Source of the DNA: CAZCAC01 sp964496575 | Lineage (GTDB): Bacteria > Planctomycetota > UBA1135 > GCA-002686595 | DNA: 48,656 nt | Direction of reading: 5' to 3' | Assembly (NCBI GenBank): GCA_964496575.1 | Contig: CAZCAC010000066.1 | Coordinates: 1-48,656 of the forward strand | In this document: one piece after another, positions 17,578-26,743 of the stretch | Layout: every line of letters starts with the position of its first letter | Numbering within the stretch: the stretch's first letter is position 1 | Translations under genes and position numbers: made by a program | The notes under the pieces: model-generated | What the model saw: only the letters and a program-made list of their open reading frames with translations | Told to the model about the DNA's origin: nothing | Database searches by the model: none

Positions 17578-20220
17578 ATGAAGAGACCCCTGCATCGAAT
17601 CCTGGCCTCGGCAACCGTTCTCCCCCTCGCGCTGGCGCTGGCCGGCCCACTCGCCGCGCAGACCTCGCCGGTCTTCGGCAAGCAGCCTCCGGCCCACTTC
17701 CATCCCGGCCCTCCGCTCGCCGCCGGCGCGGCCCCTCCGGGACCGGTGCACTGCATCGCCGAATGGGAGGAAGCGGAAGGGGTGATGCTGCGCTGGAAGA
17801 ACGCCGACCTCGTGCGGAAGCTGCTGCAGGACACCAGGGTCTACATCCCGGTGAACAGCGCGGCCGACCAGACGGGCTACATCAACTGGCTGGGCAACCA
17901 CGGGATTCCCCTGACGGGGATCACCTTCCTCGACATCAAGACGAACTCGATGTACACGCGCGACTACGGTCCGTGGTTCATCTGGGACGCGAACGGTGAT
18001 CTGGGGATCGTCAACTACACCTGCGAGTACGGCTATCAAGACGATCTCTTCCCGGAGCGCTTCGCGACGATGTTCGGGATCGACTTCTACGAGTCGGGAC
18101 TCTACCACGTCGGCGGGAACTACCTGCCCAACGGCTACGACATCGCCATCTCCTCGACTCACGTCTACGAGGCGAACGGACAGAGCACCAAGGCCGCGGT
18201 CGACGAGGCGATGGAGACCTTCTACGGCATCGACCCGTACCGCACCGTCGCGCCCAAGACGGTCTGGCACCACGACACCTTCGGGAAGCCGTGCACGCCG
18301 GAGAAGATGATCGTCGTCGACTACCCGGAGAACAAGCCGTACTGGCACCGGGTGGCCAACGACGCCGTCGCGTACTACGAGACCCTCGAGAACCCCTGGG
18401 GGAGGCCGTACGAGATCTTCCGCCTGCCGATGTTCAAGAAAGGCGGCAGCGGCGGTTTCCGGCCGTACATGAACTCGCTCGTCTCGAACCGCAAGGTCTA
18501 CGTGCCGGTCGACGGCGTCGCGCCCGACGACCGCATCGCCATCGGCGTCTTCCAGCAGGCATTCCCCGGGTACGAGGTCGTCGCGGTGAACAGTCAGGGT
18601 TGTCTGCACTACGACGCGCTGCACTGCCGCACGCGAAACTTCCACCGGCGCGATCCGATCCGCATCTACCCGTATCCGCCGCAGGATACCGAGGACACCT
18701 TCCTCGGATACGAGGTCACGGCCGAGGTGATTCCCCCCCGGGGCGCCGCGCTGCTGGCGGGCTATCCGGCGGTGCAGTGGAGCACCACGGGAGGCACGCC
18801 GTTCACGATGTTGCCGATGACGCCCACGGGAACGCCTGACCTCTACGCCGCGGTGATCCCCGCGCAGCCGCTGGGCACGACCGTGTCGCTGTACATCGAG
18901 GCGCAGGACGACGGTGGGCGCACGTCGATCTACCCGCTGGTGGCGCCCGATGGGATGATGGACTTCGAGGTGCGCAAGGACCTGGAAGCGCCGCAGCTCA
19001 CCAGGCTACAGCCGGCGCGAGCGGTCGCTGCCGCCTGCTGGCCGCCGACGATCCGGACGCTGGCCAAGGACGACATGGCGACGCCGGAGGTGTGGCTGGA
19101 GTACGAGCTGAACGGGGTGCCTCAAGCTCCCGAGACGCTACCGCGCGAGGAACAGTGCTACTGGTACAGCGGCGCGCCGAGCGTGCTCGCCGGGGCCGGC
19201 GACCTCCTCACCTACCGGATCGGCGCGACCGACAACGCCACCTCCCCGCACACCAGCTACCTGCCGAAGGTCGGCCGCGTCTACTGCCCGGTCGACGATT
19301 CGACCGAGGTCGCGGTCGTGAACCTCTGCTCGCGCCCGTACACCGCGCCGTTCCTGGTCGAGTCCCTCGGTGAGCTCGGCGTGCCGTACACCGCGTACGA
19401 GAGCTGGCCGACCGACTGGAGTGCGCACGAGATCTGGTTCATCTGCCTCGGCGTGTTCGCGGACAACCACGTGCTCTCCACCAGCGAGGCGAACGACATC
19501 ACCGGTGCGCTCCGCGGCGGCGCTCGCATCTACCTCGAGGGCGGCGACACCTGGTGCTACGATCCCGAGCGGGTGACGCTGAATCCCTGGTTCGGCGTGA
19601 ACGACCACGCGCGGGGGCCCGGTCCGAACAAGATCGACGGGACGAGCGGGTCGGCGATGGACGGCCTCTCCCTCATCTACGTCAGCGAGAACCTCTTCGT
19701 CGACCGGATCAGTGCCGTCGCCCCGGCGTCCGCGATCTTCGACAACGGCAGCGCCACGCACGGTCGCGCCGTGTGGCAGGACTGGGGTGGACGCTATCGC
19801 ACCATCGCCAGCACCTTCGCGCTCGGCGGCCTGCTCGATACCGAGTGGCCGAACACCCGCAAGGAGATCCTCGCCCGCTACCTCGAGTTCCTTGGCGCGG
19901 CCGACATCGAGCTGGTCGCCGGTCGTGCGGGTCACCTCGGTTCGACGGTGCCGATCCGCCTGGAGGGGCAGCCCGGCGAGAGCTACGTGCTGCTCGCCTC
20001 GCTCGGCGACTACTGGTCGGAGGTCCCCGGTGTGGGGACGTTGCGACTCGATCCGATCCACACCGAACGTCTGGAGATCGGAGTGATCCCGGCGTCCGGG
20101 GTGGTGGAGCACTCCTTGCGCATGCCGATCGACGAGGCCTACCTCGGCTACCAGGTCCACCTGCAGGCGCTCACCGGCTCCACGCTCACGAACCGCGACG
20201 TGGTGACGATCGTCGAGTAG
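17578..20220 (+). CDS. Secreted peptidylarginine/agmatine deiminase-like enzyme with long C-terminal extension
   Basis: An 880-residue protein with a signal peptide cleaved near LAAQT (residue about 28). Residues about 50-385 match the Porphyromonas-type PAD / agmatine deiminase fold, which hydrolyses guanidino groups to citrulline-type products and ammonia. The catalytic set is complete by eye: Asp129 in TRDYGPWF, His231 and Asp233 in HHDTFGK, Cys350 in DALHCRTR. The paired Arg that clamps the C-terminal carboxylate in the Porphyromonas enzyme is not evident in the matching loop (YTCEYGYQDD), so the substrate may differ. Then come a beta domain (about 385-470), a second beta segment, an alpha/beta segment (VAVVNLCSRPY.. 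to EGGDTW) and a terminal domain from about residue 776 ending HLQALTGSTLTNRDVVTI, which also seems present on the two beta-helix proteins. The gene stands alone, divergent from the two-component pair. Confidence 0.86.
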   Translation: MKRPLHRILASATVLPLALALAGPLAAQTSPVFGKQPPAHFHPGPPLAAGAAPPGPVHCIAEWEEAEGVMLRWKNADLVRKLLQDTRVYIPVNSAADQTGYINWLGNHGIPLTGITFLDIKTNSMYTRDYGPWFIWDANGDLGIVNYTCEYGYQDDLFPERFATMFGIDFYESGLYHVGGNYLPNGYDIAISSTHVYEANGQSTKAAVDEAMETFYGIDPYRTVAPKTVWHHDTFGKPCTPEKMIVVDYPENKPYWHRVANDAVAYYETLENPWGRPYEIFRLPMFKKGGSGGFRPYMNSLVSNRKVYVPVDGVAPDDRIAIGVFQQAFPGYEVVAVNSQGCLHYDALHCRTRNFHRRDPIRIYPYPPQDTEDTFLGYEVTAEVIPPRGAALLAGYPAVQWSTTGGTPFTMLPMTPTGTPDLYAAVIPAQPLGTTVSLYIEAQDDGGRTSIYPLVAPDGMMDFEVRKDLEAPQLTRLQPARAVAAACWPPTIRTLAKDDMATPEVWLEYELNGVPQAPETLPREEQCYWYSGAPSVLAGAGDLLTYRIGATDNATSPHTSYLPKVGRVYCPVDDSTEVAVVNLCSRPYTAPFLVESLGELGVPYTAYESWPTDWSAHEIWFICLGVFADNHVLSTSEANDITGALRGGARIYLEGGDTWCYDPERVTLNPWFGVNDHARGPGPNKIDGTSGSAMDGLSLIYVSENLFVDRISAVAPASAIFDNGSATHGRAVWQDWGGRYRTIASTFALGGLLDTEWPNTRKEILARYLEFLGAADIELVAGRAGHLGSTVPIRLEGQPGESYVLLASLGDYWSEVPGVGTLRLDPIHTERLEIGVIPASGVVEHSLRMPIDEAYLGYQVHLQALTGSTLTNRDVVTIVE

Positions 20221-20247
20221 CAACAAGCAACAGCGAGTGCGGTCGAT

Positions 20248-22266
20248 TCAGCGACTGGTGGGCTTCAACCTGCCGCCGAGGGACTGCCAGTCGCCGATAT
20301 CGGCCCCGGTCACCTCGATCTCGAGTCGGTCGCCGCCGCGCTCGATCAGGAAGCTGACCTTCGCCGACTTGGCGGCGTAGAGCGGGCCGAAGAGGCTCAT
20401 GCTGGGCTCTCCGTCGAACTCCTCGCCGTCGATGCCGATGACCAGGTCGCCGTTGCGGAACCCGAGGCGACCGAGGTCCCCGGTCTCGTCCTCGAGCTCG
20501 AACAGGAGGGCGTTGAGAACCACCGGCACGAATTCGATGGTCTTGCAGGGGACGCGGATCTCCATCTGCCGGCGTCGGCCGCTCCACGAGCTCAACGTGT
20601 AGTCGCCGGCGGGGATGTCCACGAACCTCGCCACCCCCTTCGCGTCGAGATCGGCCCGGTAGCCGCCCCTGAAGTCGTCATCGTCACCAGCGATCCGACT
20701 CAGGCCGAAGGTCGTTCCCTCCTTCCCATCGAGGTAGATCACTTCGAAGGAGTAGAGCGCGGGAATGGCCACCGTCGCGAAGTTCTGGCCCGCCGAAATC
20801 GACACCTCGACCCGGTCGATCTGACGGCCGGGACCCCAGCCTCGCTCGTCCTCCGGTTCCAGCCAGAGGCTCACCGCGTAGCGCCCCGGCGCCAGGCCCT
20901 CGAACTTCTTGACGCCCGAGGCGCTGAGGCGATTGCGGCCTCCCCTGAACCAGTGAGTCGATCCCTCGTCGTCGTCGATCGCATCCGCCGAGACCTCCAG
21001 CCGGCCCTCGTAGCCGCTGCCCTGATAGCCGGCGATGGTGACCTCCAGCTCGGCGGGGGGAGCGAGGAGGATGGTCACCTCGAGTTGACCCGGTTGGAGG
21101 TCCTCGGTCTTGGACCCGTACGTCTCGTGGCTGGCGGTCAGGGTGAAGGTGTTGCCGCCGGCGTCGCCGAAGTACTTGTCCCGATACTCCTCTCTCAGCC
21201 CCAGCAGGTAGCTGCCGTCGCTGTCGCGCATCTCCTGTACGCCGCCACTCCAGGAGCCGTGCTCCGTCTCGGCACGCATCGAGAAGTCCACGCCGATGAC
21301 CGGTGCGCCGTCGGGCCCGAGCACGGACACGTGAATGAACTTCGATCGATCGATCGGCGGCAGCTCCAGGTCACAGCGCACGATCCCATCGGCCACCTCG
21401 ACCACCTCGTGCGCCTCGATCGGCGTTCTCCACGAGCGGGACACACCGACGGCGTGCTGGCCCGCCTCGAGATCGAGGAAGCTGTACTCCCGCCCGGAGC
21501 GCACCCACGTCGACTGGTCGGACTCGGCGAGCAACTCCAGATCCGGCGCTTCACCGGGAGCCAGGGGGAGGACGAGCACGCGGGGGTTCACGCCCTCCAC
21601 ACCGTCGTTGGGAAGGGTCACGTACCCGCGGATCCCCAATCGACCGGCCAGTTCGAACCGCAGCGCCTTCGGGGTCTTGCCGGCCTCGAGCACGATCCGT
21701 TGCGATTCCGACTTCTGCTCGGCGTCGTCGTCGTATCCCACCCTTCCGCTGATCGAATCCGCCGACAGCGCGGTGATCTCGTAGGAGCCGGGCCCCAGGC
21801 GCAGGACAGCTTCGTCGGCGTTCCACTTGTACCGATCGTTCGAACGATCGTCGTGGGCGTCACAGTCGAGGATCGCCGTCCGGGCGAGCTTGCCGCTCGG
21901 GGTGTAGACGCTCACCGGCACGCTGATCACCGGTTCGGTACGGAAGTCGAGCTGGGTTCCCGGACGCACCTCCGAGGAATCGGCCTGGGCCGAGATGACG
22001 TGATCCCGCTTGTAGGCGCGTATCCGCCAGGTCCCGTCGGGGAGACCCTCGAAGCGGTACGCTCCGGTCGCGTCGGTTCGCGTCTCGAACAGGTTCGATC
22101 GCGATCGCGAGTAGTCGTTCACCGCCTTGCGAACGGTCTCCTCGAGGCTCTGCAGCTCGGGTGCCTCGCGACCGACGTCGGCCGGAGATGCGCCCCCGCT
22201 TCCGTCGCCCCGTCTTTGCGCGCGCAGCACGACGCCTTCCACGCCGGCGCCGTCCCCGTCGGTCAC
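20248..22266 (-). CDS. Downstream part of a broken gene: beta-rich repeats plus PDZ-like domain
   Basis: This 672-codon open stretch begins with GTG directly after an in-frame TAG (22267-22269) and continues the frame of the 22267-22608 segment. The intact tandem paralogue at 22614-24851 reads straight through the matching place, so the two stretches are one gene with a nonsense codon. Content: a CarboxypepD_reg-like unit (VTDGDGAGVEGVVLRAQ), long beta-rich regions matching the paralogue (AVLRLGPGSYEITAL, SGYEGRLEV), and a C-terminal PDZ-like domain (GDLGRLGFRNGDLVIGIDGEEF). The break separates these domains from the membrane anchor. Reinitiation at GTG would give a cytoplasmic fragment; TAG read-through would give the full protein. 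I read it as a recent pseudogene or a sequencing difference. Confidence 0.7.
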   Translation of the reverse strand: MTDGDGAGVEGVVLRAQRRGDGSGGASPADVGREAPELQSLEETVRKAVNDYSRSRSNLFETRTDATGAYRFEGLPDGTWRIRAYKRDHVISAQADSSEVRPGTQLDFRTEPVISVPVSVYTPSGKLARTAILDCDAHDDRSNDRYKWNADEAVLRLGPGSYEITALSADSISGRVGYDDDAEQKSESQRIVLEAGKTPKALRFELAGRLGIRGYVTLPNDGVEGVNPRVLVLPLAPGEAPDLELLAESDQSTWVRSGREYSFLDLEAGQHAVGVSRSWRTPIEAHEVVEVADGIVRCDLELPPIDRSKFIHVSVLGPDGAPVIGVDFSMRAETEHGSWSGGVQEMRDSDGSYLLGLREEYRDKYFGDAGGNTFTLTASHETYGSKTEDLQPGQLEVTILLAPPAELEVTIAGYQGSGYEGRLEVSADAIDDDEGSTHWFRGGRNRLSASGVKKFEGLAPGRYAVSLWLEPEDERGWGPGRQIDRVEVSISAGQNFATVAIPALYSFEVIYLDGKEGTTFGLSRIAGDDDDFRGGYRADLDAKGVARFVDIPAGDYTLSSWSGRRRQMEIRVPCKTIEFVPVVLNALLFELEDETGDLGRLGFRNGDLVIGIDGEEFDGEPSMSLFGPLYAAKSAKVSFLIERGGDRLEIEVTGADIGDWQSLGGRLKPTSR

Positions 22267-22608
22267 CTATCCGAAGATCGCACCGTCGCCGCTCTCCCGC
22301 TGGATCTCCGACGCGTCGACCGAGGCGAGCAGAGAACCGAGCTCCTCCTCCGAGACATCCAGCGTCCGATGGATCGCCGCGTCGACCGGCCGCACCACCT
22401 CCCGTGAAGAGAGATCGGGAAGTGTCCGGGGTTGCATGGTGCCCGCGTCCGGTTGCGAGATCGACGGAAGCGACGGACCTTCCAGCGCCGGCGCGGGCGA
22501 ACCCGTGCCAGAGACGCTGACCAGGTCGGTGACGAGGTACGCCGCGCCGCCGCCGAGGATTGCGCCGAGCAGCAGGCCGAGCAGGAACCGTCCATTGGTG
22601 GAGGTCAT
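22267..22608 (-). CDS. Upstream part of the broken PDZ-repeat gene: membrane anchor segment
   Basis: ATG 22608 follows GGAGTGAAAGAG and lies only 5 bp after the stop of the upstream paralogue, so the pair forms a tight operon. The 113-residue product has a membrane anchor (RFLLGLLLGAILGGGAAYLV) matching that of the paralogue (RFLPGLVLGVLLGGVVAWGV), then a linker. It ends at TAG 22267-22269 after GDGAIFG. The next in-frame codons read VTDGDGAGVEGVV, homologous to VVSDHEGNGLPGVV in the intact copy, so the stop interrupts a domain. By itself this fragment would be an anchor without its periplasmic rod. Confidence 0.65.
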   Translation of the reverse strand: MTSTNGRFLLGLLLGAILGGGAAYLVTDLVSVSGTGSPAPALEGPSLPSISQPDAGTMQPRTLPDLSSREVVRPVDAAIHRTLDVSEEELGSLLASVDASEIQRESGDGAIFG

Positions 22609-22613
22609 CTCTT

Positions 22614-24851
22614 TCACTCCTTCTCGTGTTCTCGTCCTTCTTCGAGTATAGCCGGGGAATGCGATCGGCGGCTCACCGGTTCGAGCCTTCCGCCGAGGGC
22701 CCACGACTCGCCGATGTCGGAGCCCCTGACCTCGACATGCAGCGGTTCGCCGTCACGCTCGACGAGGAGGGCCAGCCGGGCCGTATTCGAGCCGTGCAGG
22801 CCGCTCAGGAGAGAACGCTCGGGTTCCCCGTCGAACCGCTGGTCGTTCGCCCCGACGATCAGGTCGCCGTCGCGCAGGCCGATCCGCCCCAGGTCACCGG
22901 ACTCCGTGGTGAGCACCACCAGCAGCGCATCGATCTCCTGCGGCTCGAAGGTGATGTCGCCGCAGGGAACGTCGATGCGCATCTGCTTCTTCTCTCCCGT
23001 CCGCGTGCTCAAGAGATAGCTCCCCACCGGAATCTCCTCGAAGCTCGCCACGCCTCCGACGCGGAGGACCGCGTACATCCACTTCGCCTGCCGCTGTTCA
23101 GCGTCGAGTCGGTCGAGGTAGAAGCTCGTGCCCTCTTCGCCCTCCGGCCAGGTGACGTCGAAGGAGTGAAGCTCGGGGATCTCGAGGGTCGCGAGGTTGA
23201 GACCCTCCTCGACCTTCACCTCGATCGTGGTTCCGGGCCCGAAGCGTCTCACCCGTCCCGGGCCCTTCAGCTCCAGCGACAGGCAGTAACGGCCCGGGCG
23301 AAGCTTGCTGAACCGCCTGACCCCCGCGGCGGTGATCGGTTCCCGCGCGCTGACCGGCGAGCGCTCGGTGGAGTCCGGCTCGACTCGCTCGACCAGGATG
23401 TCGAGCCGCCCTTCGTATCCGCTCCCTCGATAGCGGGCGATGCCGACCTCCAGGATTCCGGGGGGATCGAGGTTCAGGGTGAGCTCCCGCTGTCCGGGCA
23501 GCAGGGACTCCGTGAAGGTCCCGTACTTCGAGTGATGCACCCTCAGCGAGAAGGTCCCCTCCGGAGTGTCGGAGAAGTAGAGCTCCCGGATCTTGTCGGG
23601 GAGCTCGAGGAAGAAGGTGCCCTCCCGGTTGCGCAGCGGCTGGATATGGCGAGAACTCGGGCGACGGCTCTCCCTGTGCTCGAGGATGAAGGACAGCTCT
23701 CCGACCGCCCCGCCGTCGGGGGCGGAGGCGTGGACCTGCAAGCAGCCGGTCGAGTCGAGCGGAGGAAGCGTGAGATCGTACCGAGTGAGTCCCTCGCCCA
23801 CCTCGACGACCGCGTGCTCGAGGACCGGTCCCCCCTGCTCGTTGACGACCCCGAGGACGTAGCGTCCGGGCTCGAGGTCGAGGAAGGAATACCGCACTCC
23901 CGCCCGGATGAACTCCGTCTGTCTCGAGCGGCTCAGCGCGTTCAGGTCGGGCTCCTCCTCCGGGGCCAGTCGGAGCAGGTGGAGTCTCGGCGACCTCTGG
24001 ACCACTCCGTCGCCCGGGGGATAGACGATTCCATGAATGCCCGCTCGGTCCTTCAGGTCGAAGTGGAGCGCCCGCGGCGTCACTCCGGTGGTCAGCACGA
24101 GCCGCTGCGCCGGGGAGCTCTGGAGCGCACTGCCGAAGCGGTCGAAGCCCTCCAGGGCCTCCTCGCTGAGTGCCTCGATCTCGTAGGAGCCTGGAGCCAG
24201 GCGAACGAAGGGCTCAGCAGGGGTCCAGCGATAGCTGGTCACGATTCGCCGGTCGAGCGATCGGCAGAGGAGGATCGCGCTCGAGGCCGGGGTGTCTGCT
24301 GGTGCATCGATGGTCACGGGAACTGTGATCACCTCCCAGGCCGTGAAGTCGAGCCGCTCGTTCAGGTGTACCCGGGAAGAGGAAACCGGTTCGAGGACGT
24401 ATCCGGACTGGTACGCATCGAGCTGCCAGGAGGCGCCGCGGAGCTCGTCGAAGCGATAGGCACCCGTTTCGTCGGTTCGCGTCTCGTACATTCCGGCGCG
24501 GGTCTCGGCGTGCTCGACCACCGCCTCGTGAACGACGGTCTCCAGGGCCGGCGGCTCGGGGGCGGCGGCCCCGACCGTCGAGGGAGAGTCCGCTTGCAAG
24601 GACCGGGACATCCGGCGGGCCCGCAGGACGACGCCGGGCAGGCCGTTTCCCTCGTGGTCGCTGACCACCCCGTGGATCAAGCCCACCTCCGCGTCGGGCG
24701 GAACGCCGGGAGTCTCGATCGAGGCGAAACGCTCGGCCAGCCCGCCGCCGGAGATGCCGAGCCAGTTCGCGACGCCCCAGGCGACGACACCTCCGAGGAG
24801 AACACCGAGCACCAGGCCCGGCAGGAATCGTCTACTGGTGGAAACCATCAT
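22614..24851 (-). CDS. Membrane-anchored beta-rich protein with C-terminal PDZ-like domain (intact paralogue)
   Basis: Starts at ATG 24851 (or 24848, the codon aligned with its sibling), with GGAGAGG just upstream. The 745-residue protein has an N-terminal anchor (LPGLVLGVLLGGVVAWGVANWL), a CarboxypepD_reg unit (GVVSDHEGNGLPGVVLRAR..TDETGAYRFDEL), several beta-rich domains without a name I can give, and a PDZ-like fold near the end (GDLGRIGLRDGDLIVGANDQRF, then LALLVERDGEPLHVEV). PDZ domains of bacterial envelope proteins bind peptide C-termini. It is the first gene of a two-gene operon whose second member is a diverged, now broken, copy. An envelope scaffold role is inferred; no catalytic residues are visible. 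Confidence 0.83.
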   Translation of the reverse strand: MMVSTSRRFLPGLVLGVLLGGVVAWGVANWLGISGGGLAERFASIETPGVPPDAEVGLIHGVVSDHEGNGLPGVVLRARRMSRSLQADSPSTVGAAAPEPPALETVVHEAVVEHAETRAGMYETRTDETGAYRFDELRGASWQLDAYQSGYVLEPVSSSRVHLNERLDFTAWEVITVPVTIDAPADTPASSAILLCRSLDRRIVTSYRWTPAEPFVRLAPGSYEIEALSEEALEGFDRFGSALQSSPAQRLVLTTGVTPRALHFDLKDRAGIHGIVYPPGDGVVQRSPRLHLLRLAPEEEPDLNALSRSRQTEFIRAGVRYSFLDLEPGRYVLGVVNEQGGPVLEHAVVEVGEGLTRYDLTLPPLDSTGCLQVHASAPDGGAVGELSFILEHRESRRPSSRHIQPLRNREGTFFLELPDKIRELYFSDTPEGTFSLRVHHSKYGTFTESLLPGQRELTLNLDPPGILEVGIARYRGSGYEGRLDILVERVEPDSTERSPVSAREPITAAGVRRFSKLRPGRYCLSLELKGPGRVRRFGPGTTIEVKVEEGLNLATLEIPELHSFDVTWPEGEEGTSFYLDRLDAEQRQAKWMYAVLRVGGVASFEEIPVGSYLLSTRTGEKKQMRIDVPCGDITFEPQEIDALLVVLTTESGDLGRIGLRDGDLIVGANDQRFDGEPERSLLSGLHGSNTARLALLVERDGEPLHVEVRGSDIGESWALGGRLEPVSRRSHSPAILEEGREHEKE

Positions 24852-25188
24852 CACCTCTCCGTCCGTCGTCTCTTCGAGCTCTCCGGAGCGCGGGCTGACG
24901 CCCGCAACCCAACCGGTCAACCGACTGTTCAGATCACGATTCTCGAGAGCTTCGATGCCCTCCCCGGCCTGAGTCCTGCGCGCAACGCGCGGAAACCGAC
25001 TCCGAACAGAACAGTGTAGGGCCGCCGGAGGGATTCGTTCATTCCTGGTCGCCGCTGTCCTCCCGATGCCTCGGGAGGATCGATTCACCCCGTTTTGGTA
25101 CCTTGGCCGGCGGGTTACGGCCTCGGCGCCGTGCGGGGTGCGCATGCGGCCGAGGAGTCACGATCGACGATACGATGAGGCGATACGC
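24852..25188. other. 337-bp divergent intergenic region, no gene seen
   Basis: Separates the PDZ-operon start (minus) from the isomerase gene (plus), so promoters for both should lie here, but no convincing -35/-10 pair stands out. It contains hairpins: GCGGGC/GCCCGC at 24890-24905 and the strong one at 25058-25079. ACTGTTC (24924-24930) is inversely repeated as GAACAGT (25009-25015). Confidence 0.5.
25058..25079. other. Perfect 9-bp hairpin with 4-base loop in an intergenic region
   Basis: TCCTCCCGA (25058-25066) pairs completely with TCGGGAGGA (25071-25079) across the loop TGCC. It lies about 110 bp upstream of the isomerase start. No U-run follows at once on either strand, so it is not a textbook terminator. 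It could be a leader structure of the isomerase mRNA or a terminator of antisense transcription. Confidence 0.45.
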
Positions 25189-26106
25189 ATGAAGCTCGGG
25201 TTCGTGAGCGCGATCCTGCCGGATCAGCCGCTGGAGGAGGTGGTCTCCTTCGCCGCCGAGGAGGAGTTCCGCTGCGTGGAGGTGATGTGCTGGCCCCGCG
25301 GCGGGGCCGAGCGTCGCTACGCCGGGGTGACCCACCTCGACGTGGCACGATTCGACGCAGGCGAGGCGTCTCGAGTGCGGGAGCTGGTCGACGGCGCCGG
25401 AGTCGAGATCAGCGGCCTGGGCTACTACCCCAATCCACTCTGCGCCGACGCACAGGAGGCGCAGGTCTACATCGACCACATCCGGAAGGTGATCGAGGCC
25501 GCCCCGAAGCTCGGCCTGACCCAGGTCAACACCTTCATCGGCCGCGACCCGAAGAAGACGGTCGACGAGAACTGGCCGCGCTTCGTCGAGGTGTGGAAGC
25601 CGTTGGTCGCCTTTGCCGAGGATCACGGCGTGCGGATCGGAATCGAGAACTGCCCGATGCTCTTCGGCCCCGACGAGTGGCCGGGGGGCAAGAACCTGGC
25701 CACCACGCCGGAGATCTGGCGGCGGATGTTCGAGGAGATCCCGAGCGCGAGCTTCGGCCTGAACTACGACCCTTCCCACCTCTTGTGGCTGCACATCGAT
25801 CCGATCCAGCCGCTCTTCGAGTTCGCCGATCGCCTCTTCCACGTCCACGCCAAGGATGTCCGCGTCGATCGCCGGCAGCTCGACGACGTCGGCATCCTCG
25901 CGTTCCCGAGCCGCTATCACCAGCCCAAGCTCCCCGGTCGCGGTGACCTGGACTGGGGGCGCTTCCTCGGCGTCCTGTCCGAGGTCGGTTACGACGGCCC
26001 GGTGTGCGTCGAGGTGGAGGACCGCGCCTATGAGGGCACGCTGGAGCTGCGCAAGGAGTCGCTGCGCCAGTCGGCGCGCTTCCTGCGCACGGTGATGCCC
26101 GCCTGA
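25189..26106 (+). CDS. Sugar phosphate isomerase/epimerase family protein (xylose isomerase-like TIM barrel)
   Basis: ATG 25189 is chosen because the barrel's first strand (MKLGFVSAILPD) begins there and GAGG lies just upstream; a longer frame from 25066 adds a non-conserved leader. The 305-residue protein has the metal-site pattern of the AP-endonuclease-2 / xylose isomerase-like barrel: Glu in RIGIENCPM, Asp in GLNYDPSHL, His in LFHVHAKD and a late Glu in VCVEVED. Such proteins isomerise or epimerise sugars or inositols; in planctomycetes they are numerous and the individual substrate is rarely known. The nitroreductase gene follows after 44 bp and is probably co-transcribed. Confidence 0.9.
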   Translation: MKLGFVSAILPDQPLEEVVSFAAEEEFRCVEVMCWPRGGAERRYAGVTHLDVARFDAGEASRVRELVDGAGVEISGLGYYPNPLCADAQEAQVYIDHIRKVIEAAPKLGLTQVNTFIGRDPKKTVDENWPRFVEVWKPLVAFAEDHGVRIGIENCPMLFGPDEWPGGKNLATTPEIWRRMFEEIPSASFGLNYDPSHLLWLHIDPIQPLFEFADRLFHVHAKDVRVDRRQLDDVGILAFPSRYHQPKLPGRGDLDWGRFLGVLSEVGYDGPVCVEVEDRAYEGTLELRKESLRQSARFLRTVMPA

Positions 26107-26150
26107 GAAGAACCTGCCCCCGAACCCAGCGAGAAGAGAAGGGAAGAGCC

Positions 26151-26723
26151 ATGAACATGAACGAGCTGGTCCGGAAGAACCGCTCCTATCGCCGTTTCTA
26201 TCAGGAAGAGCCGATCGAGGAGCCGACGCTGCGGGAACTGGTCGACCTCGCGCGCCGGTCAGCGTCGGGGAAGAACGCTCAGCCCCTGAAGTACTACCTG
26301 TCGTGCGAGCCGGGGAAGAACGCCGCGATCTTCCAGCACCTCGGCTGGGCGGGCTACCTGAAGGAGTGGCCCGGGCCGATCGAAGGCGAGCGCCCCACCG
26401 CGTACATCGTCGTGCTCGGTGACCGCTCGGTCGACAAGGACTTCGGCGTGGATCACGGCATCGCCGCGCAGACGATCCTGCTCGGAGCGACCGAGCGTGG
26501 CCTCGGCGGCTGCATCATCGCCACGGTGGCCCGCAAGGACCTCGCGCCGATCCTGGGGTTGCCGGGGAATCTCGAGATCCTCTTCGTGATCGCGCTGGGC
26601 AAGCCGAAGGAGGAGGTGGTGCTGACCGAGGTCGGCGCGGATGGGGACATCAAGTACTGGCGTGACTCGCAGGGCGTGCACCACGTGCCGAAGCGTTCGC
26701 TGGCGGAGATCATCGTCTCCTGA
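26151..26723 (+). CDS. Nitroreductase family flavoprotein
   Basis: A 190-residue protein with the FMN-binding N-terminal pattern RKNRSYRRF, the SGKNAQP loop, and the GLGGCII segment before the last helices, as in the nitroreductase family. These dimeric FMN enzymes use NAD(P)H to reduce nitro compounds, quinones or other acceptors. AAGGGAAGAG stands directly before the start; a second ATG two codons later is possible. The gene follows the isomerase by 44 bp and ends 20 bp before the convergent DUF502 gene. Physiological substrate not visible. Confidence 0.93.
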   Translation: MNMNELVRKNRSYRRFYQEEPIEEPTLRELVDLARRSASGKNAQPLKYYLSCEPGKNAAIFQHLGWAGYLKEWPGPIEGERPTAYIVVLGDRSVDKDFGVDHGIAAQTILLGATERGLGGCIIATVARKDLAPILGLPGNLEILFVIALGKPKEEVVLTEVGADGDIKYWRDSQGVHHVPKRSLAEIIVS

Positions 26724-26743
26724 GGCGCGCGCGCAACCGTTGT

